From CAMLOF01 sp966692625 (GTDB lineage Bacteria > Pseudomonadota > Gammaproteobacteria > Burkholderiales > Burkholderiaceae_C), in contig CBKZAG010000190.1 of the NCBI GenBank assembly GCA_966692625.1, positions 1 to 6,669 on the forward strand: a stretch of DNA of 6,669 nt, read 5' to 3'. The notes beneath the pieces are model-generated. The model was not told the DNA's origin and made no database searches. It saw only the letters and a program-made list of their open reading frames with translations. The position numbers and the translations under genes were made by a program. Positions 5,980 through 6,669 of the stretch are shown here, one piece after another; the stretch's first letter is position 1; the number at the start of each line of letters is the position of its first letter.

Positions 5980-6618
5980 ATGTTCCGATACCAGACCGTC
6001 CCCGTCACGCCCTTTCAGCAGAACTGCTCCCTCGTCTGGTGCGACGAGACCATGGAGGCCGCCGTCATCGACCCCGGTGGCGACCTGGACCACGTGCTGG
6101 CCGAGGCGCAGCGCCTGGGGCTCAAGCTCGGGCAGATCTGGCTGACGCACGCGCACATCGACCACGCGGGCGGCACTGCCGAGCTGGCCCGGCGTCTGGA
6201 GCTGCCCATCATCGGCCCGCACCCCGGCGACCAGTTCTGGATCGACGGCCTGCCGCACCAAAGCGTCATGTTCGGCTTTCCGCCCGCGGGGCACTTCACG
6301 CCCACGCGCTGGCTGCACGACGGCGACACCGTGCAGGTGGGCCACTGCACCCTGAACGTGCGGCATTGCCCCGGGCACACGCCAGGCCACGTGGTCTTCC
6401 ATTCGCCCGAGGCCCAGCGCGCCTTCGTGGGCGACGTGCTGTTTGCAGGCAGCATTGGCCGCACCGACTTCCCGCAGGGCAACCACGAGCAGTTGATCGA
6501 CAGCATCACCCAGTGCCTGTGGCCCATGGGGGACGAGACGGTGTTCATCCCTGGCCACGGCCCGGAAAGCACCTTCGGGCGCGAGCGCCGCAGCAACCCC
6601 TACGTGCGCGGCACCTGA
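5980..6618 (+). CDS. ycbL: YcbL-like glyoxalase II-type MBL-fold metallo-hydrolase
   Basis: Cytoplasmic dinuclear metal hydrolase of 212 aa, matching the roughly 215-aa YcbL family. Enterobacterial YcbL is a type II glyoxalase-like enzyme that hydrolyses thioesters such as S-lactoylglutathione. The metal motif THAHIDH is at 56-62 (H57, H59, D61, H62). Further ligands are H133 in CPGHTPGH (130-137), D152 in VGDVLF, and H193 in IPGHGP, so all expected metal ligands are present. The start MFRYQTVPVTPFQQNCSLVW closely resembles E. coli YcbL from memory, as do FWIDGLPHQSVMFGF and RTDFPQGNHEQLI. It lacks the long C-terminal glutathione-binding domain of classical GloB. ATG 5980 is chosen over the upstream in-frame TTG 5935, which lies inside the ATPase gene and adds residues not expected for the family. 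It follows the ATPase stop by 25 bp on the same strand, so partial co-transcription is possible. Confidence 0.92.
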   Translation: MFRYQTVPVTPFQQNCSLVWCDETMEAAVIDPGGDLDHVLAEAQRLGLKLGQIWLTHAHIDHAGGTAELARRLELPIIGPHPGDQFWIDGLPHQSVMFGFPPAGHFTPTRWLHDGDTVQVGHCTLNVRHCPGHTPGHVVFHSPEAQRAFVGDVLFAGSIGRTDFPQGNHEQLIDSITQCLWPMGDETVFIPGHGPESTFGRERRSNPYVRGT

Positions 6619-6619
6619 G

Positions 6620-6669
6620 TCGCCGCCGGGCCGCCCCAAGGCGACGAACGCCCCCTCGGGGGGCAGCGA
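6620..6669. repeat. GC-rich intergenic repeat-like element with hairpin potential, cut by window edge
   Basis: Immediately after the YcbL-like stop codon, TCGCC (6620-6624) can pair with GGCGA (6640-6644). A second hairpin, GCCCCC-TCG-GGGGGC (6650-6664), has a 6-bp perfect GC stem with a 3-nt loop. From memory, strings of this type (GGGCCGCCCCAAGGCGA followed by the GCCCCCTCGGGGGGC hairpin) recur between genes in Acidovorax-like genomes, suggesting a REP-like element. No T-tract follows within the window, so a simple intrinsic terminator is not shown, although the hairpin might still act as one or protect mRNA ends. Only one copy is visible here. Confidence 0.55.

Noticed and set aside
5187..6008. 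A 273-codon minus-strand open frame antisense to the ATPase 3' half and the hydrolase start
   Set aside because: A shadow of the ATPase frame with no recognisable domain.
5980..6618. Classical glyoxalase II (gloB) or a beta-lactamase
   Set aside because: At 212 aa it lacks GloB's C-terminal glutathione-binding region. The N-terminus and internal motifs match YcbL instead, and there is no signal peptide as expected for a secreted beta-lactamase.

Overview
The window is high-GC with dense, closely spaced genes. The protein families, short upstream regions, CACAAT/TACAAT-type -10 boxes and a short GC-rich repeat at the right edge suggest a betaproteobacterium of the Comamonadaceae (Acidovorax-like). 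This assignment is inferred from sequence style and recalled family resemblance, not from a search.

Layout, left to right: (1) positions 1-846, minus strand, a 10-TM EamA/DMT-type permease whose C-terminus is cut by the window edge. (2) A 97-bp divergent control region with nearly superimposed face-to-face promoters and a perfect 6+6 bp inverted repeat. (3) 944-1756, plus strand, an AraC-family regulator with an N-terminal cupin, probably controlling the divergent permease. (4) 1735-3900, minus strand, a 721-aa fusion of a TVP38/DedA-like (VTT) membrane domain to a MerA/Lpd-type flavin disulfide reductase; its 3' end overlaps the AraC gene's 3' end by 22 bp. (5) A 131-bp divergent gap. (6) 4032-5954, plus strand, a GspE/PulE/PilB-type secretion or pilus ATPase with a degenerate MshEN-like N-terminus and no pilus or secretion partners in the window. 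(7) 5980-6618, plus strand, a YcbL-type glyoxalase II-like metallo-beta-lactamase-fold hydrolase, with a TACAAT box only 7 bp before its ATG. (8) 6619-6669, a short GC-rich repeat-like element with hairpin potential.

The genes do not form one obvious pathway. The permease/AraC pair looks like a self-contained transport-and-sensing module. The membrane-tethered disulfide reductase and the YcbL-like hydrolase could both belong to redox or electrophile housekeeping, but the window gives no direct link between them. The secretion ATPase could act with a pilus or secretion machine encoded elsewhere. I see no CRISPR array, tRNA, rRNA, insertion sequence or phage gene. I do not see clear evidence of a wholly new multi-gene system. 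The points most worth a second look are the VTT-reductase fusion with its MerA-like active-site tyrosine, the MshEN-like motifs and enlarged cysteine-pair spacing of the ATPase, and the symmetric divergent promoter.
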